64,000 nucleotides of DNA. Source: Gemmobacter sp034519525. Its GTDB lineage: Bacteria > Pseudomonadota > Alphaproteobacteria > Rhodobacterales > Rhodobacteraceae. The number at the start of each line of letters is the position of its first letter. The first letter of the stretch is position 1. This document shows, piece after piece, positions 1 to 8,708 of this stretch. The stretch is from positions 1-64,000 of the forward strand of contig JAXHOJ010000015.1 of assembly GCA_034519525.1 (NCBI GenBank). Direction: 5' to 3'. A program made the position numbers and the translations under genes. The notes beneath the pieces were generated by a model. The model was given only the letters and a program-made list of their open reading frames with translations. It did not search any database and was not told the origin of the DNA.

Positions 1-1425
1 AGTTACGTATTGTATTTTGGAAACGCCTTGCGCCACCAGCTGCGCCACCAGCCGTTCGGCGCGCTGCGCCCCCCGGCGGGCAGGGGGTGGTGATCAGCCG
101 TTCCAGCCGACTTTCGCGCGTCGGGTCGTAGTAGATGCCCAGATCATCCGCCACCAGGCTGAGCGGGGGCACCAGTTCCGCTCCCAGCCCGCGCGAGCGC
201 AGAAAGCCGTCCTCGACCTGCAGCACGACAGGCGCAGTAAGGCCGGGCGGTTCCCCTTGCCCAGACAGCAGCAGCGGGCGCCCGGTGCGGGCGGCCAGGC
301 GCAGCGGCGGCTTCGGGCGGATCGCGGAACTGCAAGGGGCCACGGCGGCCGAACACCTGTCTGCTAGCGGCCCGCGCTTCCACAGCCGCATCCCGGCGGC
401 CACATGGCCCGCGCGATCCTGACGGAAGGCGCGGACCTCGGCCTCCATCTGGTCGAGCGCCTGTTCGAAGGGGCAGAGCCGGTCGCGGCAGGGATCATAC
501 CAGACCGGGGCCAGGATCATGGCGGCGGCAAACAGCTGCGTGCGGGTGAGCCTGCGGTGGCGGCGCGGATGGGGCGCCTGATCCGCCGTCAGCCCCCAGC
601 CCGCATAGAAGGGCTGGCCGAAGACATGGGGCCGGTGGCCCGCGCAGATCGCCTCGAACCCCAGCTGCGACGATACGGTATAGACTGCGACCGCACCTTC
701 CAGCAGCTGCAGCGGCGAGACGGGATCGGCCAGAAGGGTGGTGCGGGCATCGGTATCGGCAGGGCCGAAATGGCCGGGGCGCCAGCCGCTTGCTGGTTTC
801 TGGATGCGTCTAGATGACGATCCGTGCTTCGCGGATGATCGGCGCGGGCGGTGGCCAGCATTTCGGCAAAGCTGGCGGCTGTGGCACCGGAATGGCGGAT
901 CGCGGCATCGCCGCGCGTCTGATCCACCACCAGAACATAGCCGGGGGCAGGCAAAGGGGCGGTGGGATCGTGAATGTTGTATTTTGAAAGGTCGAGTGCG
1001 CGCATCCGTGACATTCCATCCCGCGCGCGTTGCAGAATGTTCGAATCGTCCAGCGGATCGCGGGCCAGCAGCGTTTCGAGGCGCGAGGGGGAGGCGGTAT
1101 CGAAATGCACCCCCAGCCCGTCGATCATCAGGCCCAGCGGCGGATCACCGGCCCGGCCGGGGCGCAGCGAGCGCAGAAAGGCATCCTCCAGCCGCAGCAG
1201 CGGCACGCCACGCCGGGCCGCCACAGCCTCGCCCCGCGCGGCATAGGGCGAGCGGCCCCAGACCACCACGCCATCCGCAGGCCCGGGCAGACCCAGCTGC
1301 AGGTCATGCCCGGCCAGCTGCAGGATGCGGCGCAGCCGGGGCTGGCGCAGGAACCCCGCATTGTAAAAGAAAAGCCGCCGGGGAGCCTCCCCGGCGGCGT
1401 GATGGTCTGAAGGGCTGCGATCCAC
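1..1425 (-). pseudogene. kpsC: KpsC-type capsule Kdo transferase, broken and partial
   Basis: This is the start of a KpsC-like protein, which in group 2 capsule systems builds the beta-Kdo linker on the lipid anchor of the polysaccharide. The intact stretch (1425 down to about 830) begins MDRSPSDHHAAGEAPRR and contains EDAFLRSLRPG, DGLGVHFD, SRLETLL and LSKYNIHDPT. The same motif series recurs further on, as VEDGFLRSRGLG, DDLGIYYD, SRLERL and GVSK near base 20, which matches the two tandem transferase domains of KpsC. The frame is broken several times: a slip near 828, an in-frame TAG at 810-812, slips near 365 and 300, and another in the C/G runs at 64-83. The gene also runs off the window. 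Seven bases separate it from the export lipoprotein upstream. Either a decayed gene or a poorly determined sequence end; the latter seems likelier given similar slips elsewhere. Confidence 0.75.
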
Positions 1426-1431
1426 CGCGCC

Positions 1432-2574
1432 TCAGCCGCCGGTGCTGGCCGCGCTGGACAGCGAGGTGGCGGCATCGGTGGTGCCGGTGATGGCGCCGAT
1501 GGTCTTTGTCCATTGCGAGAAGGGCGCTTCGGTCACATAGACGGTGTCGCCATCCCGCACGAGGAAATCGCGGGCCTCGAACATCCCGGTGGGCTGCGTC
1601 AGATCCAGCACATAGACCATGCGCTGATCGCCGCGCAGGTCGCTGCGGCCCAGAACGGCATTGGCAATCACCGCCGGTTCGTTGCGGAAGACGAAGACGC
1701 CGGTGGGATCGGCCAGGGTGGTGGACAGGCCGCCGACCTGGGCAATCGCCTCGATCGCGCTGAGCGTCTGGCTTTCGAAGGGCACAAGGCTTTGCGTGCC
1801 GGTGGCGCCCAGGGCGGTGAAGGCGCGCTGATCGCGTTCGACCACCACCTCGTCGCCGCCGCGCAGCGCGATGTCGAGCGCGGGGTTTTCGTAGAGATCC
1901 TGCAGCCAGACCTTGCCGGTTTCGCGGCCGCGCGTCACGCGCACCAGGGCGCTGGCCGGATCAATCGCCACGCCGCCCGCCTGGGCCACCATGGCGCTGA
2001 GCGTGCGGGTCGGCCGTTCGATGGGATAGACGCCCTGCGCCGAAACCGCGCCCGAAACGGTGACGGTCTGGCCATTGCCGGCCAGCCGCTGCACGGTGAT
2101 CTGCGGATCGGGGGTCTGCGTGTCGAGCTTTTTGGTGACGATCTCGCGCAGGCTTTCGGGCGTCTGGCCCGATGCCTTGATCTTGCCCGCATAGGGTATG
2201 AAGATATTGCCCTGTCCGTCGACCTGAACCTCTTCCAGCACAGAGACGCGCTGCCCGGTATTGCCCAGCAGCGGGTCGTCCTTCACGTTTTCGAAGATGG
2301 TCATCGACAGCACATCGCCGGGCTGGATGGTATCGGACCCCACGACACCCGCCTTCAGGAAGCTGCCGCTGAAACCATACGCCGGCATGACAGAGCTGGC
2401 ACGGGTCACACGCGGGTTGACGGTGACGATGAAGGCATCGCCTTCCCGCAGCACCGAACCTGCAAAGATTTCACGCTTGGTGGGGCCTGAGCGTGGCAGG
2501 CCGCAGGCGGCAACCGTCGCGGCAAGCGCGACAAGGGCCAGAATTCTGGCCCCGTTTGACGTCGTCATTCTCAC
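1432..2574 (-). CDS. Polysaccharide export lipoprotein (Wza/KpsD-like)
   Basis: An outer-membrane polysaccharide export protein of the Wza/KpsD class, expected to form the outer part of the capsule export channel. The 380-residue protein has a lipoprotein signal ending LAATVAAC-G, so Cys 24 would be lipidated. The poly-export domain follows, with IQPGDVLSMTIFE and VQVDGQGNIFIPYAGKI, then two SLBB-like beta-grasp segments (TVSGAVSAQGVYPI and the region with AIAQVGGLSTTLADPTGVFVF). The chosen start is GTG at 2574, because AGGAG lies eight bases upstream; an ATG two codons later is the alternative. It sits between kpsS and kpsC on the same strand, consistent with one capsule operon. Family assignment is firm; the choice between Wza and KpsD type is not. 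Confidence 0.88.
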   Translation of the reverse strand: MRMTTSNGARILALVALAATVAACGLPRSGPTKREIFAGSVLREGDAFIVTVNPRVTRASSVMPAYGFSGSFLKAGVVGSDTIQPGDVLSMTIFENVKDDPLLGNTGQRVSVLEEVQVDGQGNIFIPYAGKIKASGQTPESLREIVTKKLDTQTPDPQITVQRLAGNGQTVTVSGAVSAQGVYPIERPTRTLSAMVAQAGGVAIDPASALVRVTRGRETGKVWLQDLYENPALDIALRGGDEVVVERDQRAFTALGATGTQSLVPFESQTLSAIEAIAQVGGLSTTLADPTGVFVFRNEPAVIANAVLGRSDLRGDQRMVYVLDLTQPTGMFEARDFLVRDGDTVYVTEAPFSQWTKTIGAITGTTDAATSLSSAASTGG

Positions 2575-2627
2575 TGCTCGGGCTCCTGTTTTGGTTTTGC
2601 CTCAAGTTTTTTTGAAACCCTACATAA

Positions 2628-2649
2628 AGACTGGAAAAAATGCCAGTCT
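2628..2649 (-). terminator. Weak hairpin between kpsS and the export gene
   Basis: AGACTGG and CCAGTCT form a seven-base stem around an eight-base A/T-rich loop, just after the kpsS stop codon. On the minus strand it is followed only by TTTATG, so it would be a weak terminator or an mRNA 3'-end stabiliser. Confidence 0.35.
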
Positions 2650-2661
2650 GTCATTGCGGGT

Positions 2662-3966
2662 TCATTTGACCAGCCGCAACTGTTGCCGAGGTGCCGCGTT
2701 GCCCGAAACCAGTGCATCATAGGGGTCTTCGGGGGCAAGCATCATATCCACCACCTGGCGCAGCAGGGCGCGGCGGCCCCGGGTGGAATAGAAGCCGCCC
2801 GGCACCTGGCTGGTTTCCAGCAGGTAGTGGCGATAGTCGCGGTAGGCGCGGCTGTCGGGGCGGCGCGGCTGGCGGAAGAAATCTGGCAGGCTTTGCGACG
2901 AGACGAATTCGGGTTTCGAATAGACCGCCGCGCCAAAGGTTTTCAGCGGCAGCCCGCGCCACAGCACCTGCTGGCCCGCGGTGGAATTGACGGTGACGGC
3001 GCTGCGCGCATCGTTCAGCAGCGGCGCGAGCTTGCCGCCGCGCACGAAATGCACCCGGTCCGCGACGCCATGCTGTGCGGCAAGGCGGGCGATTTCATGC
3101 GCAACGGGGATGCGGCCATCCTCCAGCGGATGGGCCTTGAAGACCAGATGGTGATGGGTCGGCGCGCCACGGGCAAAGCCTTCCATCACCAAAGCCAGAA
3201 ACTCTGTCATCGTGGCGAAGGGAGAGTGCATCCGGAAGCTGGAATCATGTTCCAGCTGCAACAGCACAAGATGATAGGGAAAGCCGCCGTTGCGGATGCG
3301 CCAGGTGGCCAGCCTGCGTTCCAGCGCATGGAAGGGCAGCAGGGCAAGGCGGCGCAGATACAGGCGGAATTCCTGCACTGCCGTCAGTGCCCGGTGCGGG
3401 CGGAAGTTGCGGTAGCGCCGCCGCCCCAGCATGACAAAGCCATGATACAGCGCGCCATAGAAGATGTGCTGCCGCATGTCGCCCCAGCGGGCGGGGGCAT
3501 CCGGCAGATCCATGTCGGATTGTTCCAGCGCATGCTGCATTTCGGCCAGCGAAAGTTGCATCAGGCGCGAATGTCCGTTCGACCCGCCGCGTTCATAGGT
3601 GACCCAATGGGGGCGCAGATAGCCCTCTTCGAAGACATGCACCGTCAGGCCCGCTGTGCGGGCGATGCGGATCGCCTGAGCATGTATCGGGCGGGTATCG
3701 CCATACAGCACGATATCGGTGATCTGCCGGGCGAGGATCAGCCCGGCCAGCGTTTCGGGCCAGCTGTCGGGGCTGTCACGGTAGGGGATATAGGTGCTGC
3801 GGTCGCGCCAGAAGAAACGGTCGCCCGCATTGAAGCCGACACGCCAGACCTGCGCGCCGGTTTCGCCCAGCATCCGGCCAAGCCTGTTGAACCAGGGCCC
3901 ATGCGGACCCTGCAGGAACAGGAAGCGTCTGCCCTCGCCTGTCACACCGATGTCATTGCCCTGCAT
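2662..3966 (-). CDS. kpsS: KpsS-type capsule polysaccharide Kdo transferase
   Basis: KpsS adds the first Kdo to the phosphatidylglycerol anchor of group 2-like capsules, in the cytoplasm, and works with KpsC. The protein is about 434 residues. The N-terminus has FLFLQGPHGPWFNRLGRML, followed by VLYGDTRPIHAQAI and FEEGYLRPHWVTYE, which are typical of the family. The C-terminal half has VFKAHPLEDGR, VHFVRGGKL and VNSTAGQQVLWRGLPLKTF. The start at 3966 (MQGNDIGVTG) is preferred over the ATG at 3972, because AGGGG abuts the 3972 codon but lies six bases from the 3966 codon. It leads the minus-strand capsule cluster, divergent from ribE. Confidence 0.87.
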   Translation of the reverse strand: MQGNDIGVTGEGRRFLFLQGPHGPWFNRLGRMLGETGAQVWRVGFNAGDRFFWRDRSTYIPYRDSPDSWPETLAGLILARQITDIVLYGDTRPIHAQAIRIARTAGLTVHVFEEGYLRPHWVTYERGGSNGHSRLMQLSLAEMQHALEQSDMDLPDAPARWGDMRQHIFYGALYHGFVMLGRRRYRNFRPHRALTAVQEFRLYLRRLALLPFHALERRLATWRIRNGGFPYHLVLLQLEHDSSFRMHSPFATMTEFLALVMEGFARGAPTHHHLVFKAHPLEDGRIPVAHEIARLAAQHGVADRVHFVRGGKLAPLLNDARSAVTVNSTAGQQVLWRGLPLKTFGAAVYSKPEFVSSQSLPDFFRQPRRPDSRAYRDYRHYLLETSQVPGGFYSTRGRRALLRQVVDMMLAPEDPYDALVSGNAAPRQQLRLVK

Positions 3967-4134
3967 CCACATCCCCTGTTTCTACCATGGCCCCTGGCGG
4001 ACCCGCAGAAAAAACTCGCCCATGGCACAGATTAGCGGCCAAGCCGGGCGGGTTTGTGGCGGTGGCGCGGCAGGCTTCGGGTCTTGCGCCCTGCGGAAGG
4101 CGCGGCCATGATCGGCCGAGATCAGGAGGGCTGC

Positions 4135-4731
4135 ATGTTCACGGGGATCATCGGTGATGTGGGGCGCGTGATGTCGGTTGCGGGGCAGGGCGATCTGCGG
4201 GCCCGGATCGCGGCAGATCGGGCGACGGCGGGGCTGGCCATCGGCGGCGCCGTGGCCTGCGATGGCGTGCGGCTGACCGTGGTGGCGGTGGGGCAGGCGC
4301 CCGCGCCCTGGTTCGAGGTGCAGATCAGCGCCGAAACGCAGGCCTGCAGCGCGCTGGGCGCCTGGACCGAGGGGGCGCTGGTCAATCTGGAACGCCCGCT
4401 GCGGGTGGGGGACGAGCTGGGCGGGCATATCGTTTCCGGGCATGTGGATGGGGTGGCCGCGATCCTGGAGGCGGTGCCGGAGGCGGGGTGCCTGCGTCTG
4501 CGGCTGCGGGTCGATGCGGCGCTGGCCCGGTTCATTGCACCGAAGGGGGCCGTTGCGCTGAACGGCGTGTCGCTGACGGTGAACGAGGTTGCGGGCTGCG
4601 ACTTCGGTGTGAACCTGATCCCGCATACCCGTGCCGTGACCAATCTGGGCCATGCTGCGGCGGGCGGGCAGCTGAATGTCGAGGTGGATACGATGGCGCG
4701 CTATGTCGCAAGGCTGGCCGAATGGGCGTGA
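4135..4731 (+). CDS. ribE: Riboflavin synthase alpha subunit
   Basis: Catalyses dismutation of two 6,7-dimethyl-8-ribityllumazine molecules to riboflavin, the last step of the pathway. The 198-residue protein has the expected two lumazine-binding halves: it starts MFTGIIGDVG, has GALVNLERPLRVGDELGGHI and SGHVDGV in the middle, and repeats the pattern with APKGAVALNGVSLTVNEV and NLIPHTRAVTNLG. The start is fixed by AGGAGG four bases before the ATG and by the invariant MFTG N-terminus. Upstream I see no FMN riboswitch motif. It overlaps the next gene by ten bases. Its substrate comes from RibH, encoded 3.5 kb further on. Confidence 0.95.
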   Translation: MFTGIIGDVGRVMSVAGQGDLRARIAADRATAGLAIGGAVACDGVRLTVVAVGQAPAPWFEVQISAETQACSALGAWTEGALVNLERPLRVGDELGGHIVSGHVDGVAAILEAVPEAGCLRLRLRVDAALARFIAPKGAVALNGVSLTVNEVAGCDFGVNLIPHTRAVTNLGHAAAGGQLNVEVDTMARYVARLAEWA

Positions 4732-5312
4732 TCGGGCATAATCGCGGGCCGGTGCTGCAACCGGCCTCGGGCTGGAAACGGCATTGCTGGCAGCAGGCCC
4801 GCGCGGCGCTGCTGCCCACCCTGCCGGTCGAGGTGGTGCGGATGCGGGTCGCCCGCGCCCGCGAATTGGGGCTGGATTACAAGACCTATGCCGGTGTGCG
4901 GGCGCAGACCGGGCATGATGTGGTGGCCTTCCTGTTTTCCTCCAATGCGTTGCGGGTGATGCCGCGGCAGCCGCAGATCCCGCCCGATCATGCGGCGCGG
5001 CTGGCGGCGCTGCAGGCGGTGGGGCGGATCGGGCTTGCGCAACTGCCGCTGACGGCCCGTGATCTGGCGTGCAACCCCGAGCTGGATGCTGCCCATCCGG
5101 CGCCCGCCGCCTTTGCCAGCTTTCGCCATCAGGCCGCCTGCCTGCGGGAGGCGCTTGGCACGCTGCCGGCAGACCGGGTGATTCTGATCGCAGAGACCGC
5201 GCTGGAGCGCGAATGGTGTGCGGCGGGCCGGCTGGCCGCTTGCCTGCCGGCCGCCGCCTTCTTTGGTCCCGGGGTTACAGCAGCTGAAAATCCCCGGCAT
5301 TCAGGCTGGTGA
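4722..5312 (+). CDS. Conserved hypothetical protein downstream of ribE
   Basis: A 196-residue protein starting MGVIGHNRGPVLQPASGWKRHCW, with start codon inside the end of ribE (ten-base overlap), so it is probably translationally coupled. It contains LPVEVVRMRVARARELGLDYKTYAGVRAQTGHDVVAFLFSSNALRV-like sequence in its first third, and no signal peptide or membrane segment. From memory, similar proteins sit next to ribE in other Rhodobacteraceae, but I do not know a function. Its last 13 codons overlap the 3' end of the convergent RTX gene, which is unusual; the final residues (NPRHSGW) may therefore be an extension caused by a lost stop codon or a frame slip. Confidence 0.7.
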   Translation: MGVIGHNRGPVLQPASGWKRHCWQQARAALLPTLPVEVVRMRVARARELGLDYKTYAGVRAQTGHDVVAFLFSSNALRVMPRQPQIPPDHAARLAALQAVGRIGLAQLPLTARDLACNPELDAAHPAPAAFASFRHQAACLREALGTLPADRVILIAETALEREWCAAGRLAACLPAAAFFGPGVTAAENPRHSGW

Positions 5313-6864
5313 CCCCCTGCAGGACGGCCACGATGCGTGGATCGCCCCCGCCATTGCCATCGGCATCCCAATAAAGCGTGCTGGCACTGCGATCGAAGAT
5401 GAACGTGCCCTCGCCGCTGCTGAGCGTCCAGTCATTGGCAAGGTGCAACGATTTTGTCATGCCGCCAAAGCGGCTGACCTCGAAGGCCAGAAAATCCTCG
5501 CCGCTTTTGAAATCGCGGATCAGATCGGATTCTCCGACCTCGGCATCGCTGTTCCACAGAAAGACATCGGCGCCACCCCCGCCGGTCAGGGTGTCATTGC
5601 CATTGCCGCCCACGAACCTTTCGCCATACTGGCCGCCCGCGATCTCGTCGCCCAGATAGGTGCCGATGATGCCGTCGATCCCCCAGGCATCTTCGACATT
5701 GTCGAAACCGTCATTCTTGATCTGGCCGCCATCGCGGCCCAGATCGACGCGGATGCCGCCCAGCTTTGCCCCGGTGAACTGGCGGCTGAAATCTATGATA
5801 TCCAGCCCGGTGCCGCCATCGAACCAGTCTTTGCCCTCGCCACCGATAAAGCGGTTATCGGCGCCGGAACCGCTGAACCGATCGTTGAACCGGGTGCCAG
5901 AGATGTGTTCGATGTCGATCACCCGGTCGATATGGCCGTAAGGATCCCGCACCTGCCCCCGGATGGAACCGTTTTCGACCGTCACCTCCAGATCGGCCAC
6001 AATGCCGCGCGTGCCGCCCAGCCAGTAATCATCGTGATAGCGCAGCCAGTCCTGCACATCGTCCAGCCGTTTGCCCGCCGCATCATAGCTGTCGGTGCCG
6101 CCGTCGATGGTATCGTGGCCACGATAGCCGGAAAAGGCATTGCCCGCCGTGGCTTCATCGCCCACCAGCCGGTCTGACAGACGCGATCCGCCCAGATCCT
6201 CGAACCCGGTGATCTTGTCGCGTCCGCCCCAGGGATCGTGGATCACCCCTAGTTCGATATTGGCGCGGATGCCCCGGATCATGCCATCGCCTTCGCTGAA
6301 ATGGGTTTCGCGGAAGCCGATCAGATCGCGGCCGTCACCGCCATCATAGGTGTCATTGCCGATGCCGCCTGCCACCTCATCGTCGCCTGCGCCCATGCGA
6401 TAGGTATCGCGGCCGGCATCCACCCCCACCAGCGCGCGGGAGTCATTGCCCGCGCTGCCGATGATCGTGTCATTGCCCGACAGCAGCATGGACCAGACAG
6501 TTTTCGCATTCGGCCCCGGGCCTGCATCATCCGACGGCGCCCCGAAGAGGTTCACCCAGAATTCCGAAAAGCTGCCCGCCGCGCCCTTCTTGCCGAATTC
6601 GGACAGGGTCAGCACATCCTGCCCCTTGTCATTGGTGATGACGATGCGGCCGATGCGACCCCCCACAGCCTCGTCCGCATCATAGCGGAAGCGGCTGCCG
6701 GTCACGCGCAGCTGGAAATCCTCGAACCCGCTGCTTTCGCCCAGTCTGTAGGTGAAGGTCGTGGCGCTGCGTTCCAGAACCTTTGAATCCGAAACGCTGT
6801 TGAACAGGTTGCCGGGCCAGCCGTAGATCCCGCCGTAAAGTTGCGTCAGTTCGATGCGCGCCAT
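5275..6864 (-). CDS. RTX calcium-binding protein, likely type I secreted
   Basis: A 529-residue RTX protein. The N-terminal region (residues 1-120, MARIELTQLYGGIYG onward) is not a domain I recognise. It is followed by scattered glycine-rich calcium-binding nonapeptides such as GGIGNDTYDGGDGRD, GGEGKDWFDGGTGLD and GGNGNDTLTGGGGAD. The C-terminus (ADVFLWNSDAEVGESDLI, then GVTSLNAGDFQLL) resembles the serralysin-type C-terminal secretion region, so export by a type I system is inferred; no exporter genes are in the window. There is no Sec signal. The start at 6864 is chosen because AAAGGG lies five bases upstream; a longer frame to 6957 lacks a ribosome site. It stands alone, convergent with the ribE operon and divergent from ribB. 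Confidence 0.85.
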   Translation of the reverse strand: MARIELTQLYGGIYGWPGNLFNSVSDSKVLERSATTFTYRLGESSGFEDFQLRVTGSRFRYDADEAVGGRIGRIVITNDKGQDVLTLSEFGKKGAAGSFSEFWVNLFGAPSDDAGPGPNAKTVWSMLLSGNDTIIGSAGNDSRALVGVDAGRDTYRMGAGDDEVAGGIGNDTYDGGDGRDLIGFRETHFSEGDGMIRGIRANIELGVIHDPWGGRDKITGFEDLGGSRLSDRLVGDEATAGNAFSGYRGHDTIDGGTDSYDAAGKRLDDVQDWLRYHDDYWLGGTRGIVADLEVTVENGSIRGQVRDPYGHIDRVIDIEHISGTRFNDRFSGSGADNRFIGGEGKDWFDGGTGLDIIDFSRQFTGAKLGGIRVDLGRDGGQIKNDGFDNVEDAWGIDGIIGTYLGDEIAGGQYGERFVGGNGNDTLTGGGGADVFLWNSDAEVGESDLIRDFKSGEDFLAFEVSRFGGMTKSLHLANDWTLSSGEGTFIFDRSASTLYWDADGNGGGDPRIVAVLQGVTSLNAGDFQLL

Positions 6865-7088
6865 GTCTGCCCTTTGCCCGGAGGCTGCTATTATGCCTTT
6901 CGGCCCTGCCGCATCATTTGTGTAAATCAGACCTGACGCGAAAACCGATTCGCGCAAAAGTTAACGGGGAGGCGCGCCGCGGCCAAGGCAGGTCTGTGGC
7001 GGAAACCGGACGCCCGCGCGGGTGCGCCGGGCTCTCTGGCAATTGCGGGCGGCTTCGGCTAAGGCTCGCGCAACGAAAGGCGGCTGAG

Positions 7089-8186
7089 ATGAGCGAAGAC
7101 AATTACCGGGATGCGATCTCTTCGGTCGAAGAGATCATCGAGGATGCCCGCAACGGGCGCATGTTCATTCTGGTCGATCACGAAGACCGCGAGAATGAAG
7201 GCGATCTGGTGATCCCGGCCGAGAAATGCGACGCGGCGGCAGTGAATTTCATGGCGACCCACGGGCGCGGCCTGATCTGCCTGACGCTGGCCAGCGACCG
7301 GATCGACCAGCTGGGCCTGCCGCTGATGGCGCAGCAGAATTCCTCGCGCCACGAAACCGCCTTTACCGTCTCGATCGAGGCGCGCGAAGGTGTAACCACC
7401 GGCATTTCCGCCAAGGATCGTGCGCTGACCATTGCGGTGGCCATCGACGACAGCAAGGGCCCGCAGGATATTGCGACGCCCGGCCATATCTTCCCGCTGC
7501 GCGCCCGCGATGGTGGCGTGCTGGTGCGGGCAGGCCATACCGAGGCGGCGACCGATGTGGCGCGGCTGGCAGGGCTGAAACCCGCAGGTGTGATCTGCGA
7601 GATCATGAATGATGACGGCAGCATGGCGCGTCTGCCCGATCTGGTGACCTTTGCCCAGAAGCACGGGCTGAAGATCGGCACGATTTCCGATCTGATCGCC
7701 TATCGCCGCCGCCACGACAATCTGGTGAAAGAGCGCAGCGTCAAGCGCGTGTCTTCGGTGCATGGTGGCGAATGGCTGATGCGCATCTTTTCGGATGTGG
7801 CGCAGGGTTCGGAACATGTGGTGCTGACCAAGGGCGATATTTCCTCGCCCGAACCGGTTCTGGTGCGGATGCATGCGCTGGACCCGCTGGCCGATGTGCT
7901 GGGGATCGGCGGGGCCGAAACCACGGGCGAGCTTTCGGGGGCGATGCGGACCATCGCGGCCGAGGGGCGTGGCGTCGTGGTTCTGCTGCGCGATACGCAG
8001 ATGAAGCTGGCGGAGGGGGGCGAAGCCTCGCCGCAGACGCTGCGCCAATACGGGCTGGGCGCGCAGATCCTGGCGGCGCTGGGCCTGCAGGACATCACGC
8101 TGGTCACCAATCACAAGGCGCCCAAGGTCGTGGGGCTGGATGCCTATGGCCTGTCGATCACGGGCACCCGCCCGATTGCGGAGTGA
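7089..8186 (+). CDS. ribB: 3,4-dihydroxy-2-butanone 4-phosphate synthase with degenerate GTP-cyclohydrolase-II-like tail
   Basis: Makes 3,4-dihydroxy-2-butanone 4-phosphate from ribulose 5-phosphate, the four-carbon substrate of RibH. The N-terminal domain (about residues 1-215) carries DHEDRENEGDL at 30-40, SSRHETAFTV, TPGHIFPLRARDGGVL and CEIMNDDGSMAR, all family hallmarks. The C-terminal domain (about 220-365) aligns with GTP cyclohydrolase II, but where RibA has three zinc cysteines after the V-R-V-H segment this protein has VRMHALDPLADVLGIGG without any cysteine. It is therefore expected to lack GTP cyclohydrolase activity, as in the RibBX-type proteins known from proteobacteria. It lies three bases before ribH. 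The start at 7089 gives the standard N-terminus. Confidence 0.93.
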   Translation: MSEDNYRDAISSVEEIIEDARNGRMFILVDHEDRENEGDLVIPAEKCDAAAVNFMATHGRGLICLTLASDRIDQLGLPLMAQQNSSRHETAFTVSIEAREGVTTGISAKDRALTIAVAIDDSKGPQDIATPGHIFPLRARDGGVLVRAGHTEAATDVARLAGLKPAGVICEIMNDDGSMARLPDLVTFAQKHGLKIGTISDLIAYRRRHDNLVKERSVKRVSSVHGGEWLMRIFSDVAQGSEHVVLTKGDISSPEPVLVRMHALDPLADVLGIGGAETTGELSGAMRTIAAEGRGVVVLLRDTQMKLAEGGEASPQTLRQYGLGAQILAALGLQDITLVTNHKAPKVVGLDAYGLSITGTRPIAE

Positions 8187-8189
8187 ACC

Positions 8190-8708
8190 ATGGCTGCCTC
8201 TGAACAACACCACACGCTGGCCCTGCCGCAGTTCGACCGCCCGGTGAAGCTGCTGATCGTCGTCGCGCCCTATTACAAGGACGTGACCGACAATATGGTG
8301 GCCGGTGCCCGCAAGACCGCCGCCGCCTGTGGTGCCGAGGTCGATCTGATCGAGGTGCCCGGCGCGCTGGAAATCCCCACCGCCATCGGCCTGGCCGAGC
8401 GGCTGGCCGATTATGACGGCTATGTGGCGCTGGGCTGCGTGATCCGCGGCGAGACCACCCATTACGACACCGTATGTAACGACAGCTCGCGCGCGATCAC
8501 GCTGCTGGGGCTGCAGGGGGCCTGCATCGGCAATGGCATCCTGACGGTGGAAAACAAGACACAGGCCGATGTGCGCGCCGATCCTGCCGGGCAGGACAAG
8601 GGGGGCGGCGCTGCCGCCGCCGCGCTGCATCTGATTGCATTGGCGCGCAGCTGGACCGGCACGCGCAAGGGCATCGGCTTTCGCAGCGAGACAGGACCGA
8701 AAGCATGA
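8190..8708 (+). CDS. ribH: 6,7-dimethyl-8-ribityllumazine synthase
   Basis: Condenses the RibB product with the ribitylamino-pyrimidine to form lumazine, the substrate of RibE. The 172-residue protein has VPGALEIPTAI, GCVIRGETTHYDTV (catalytic His in the loop) and NGILTVENKTQA, all typical. Its C-terminus is slightly extended, after DKGGGAAAAALHLIALA. It sits three bases after ribB and its stop overlaps the nusB start by four bases (ATGA), so the three genes are one operon. Confidence 0.95.
   Translation: MAASEQHHTLALPQFDRPVKLLIVVAPYYKDVTDNMVAGARKTAAACGAEVDLIEVPGALEIPTAIGLAERLADYDGYVALGCVIRGETTHYDTVCNDSSRAITLLGLQGACIGNGILTVENKTQADVRADPAGQDKGGGAAAAALHLIALARSWTGTRKGIGFRSETGPKA

Noticed and set aside
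3973..4134. FMN riboswitch before ribE
   Set aside because: The conserved RFN blocks are not present here or before ribB (6865-7088).
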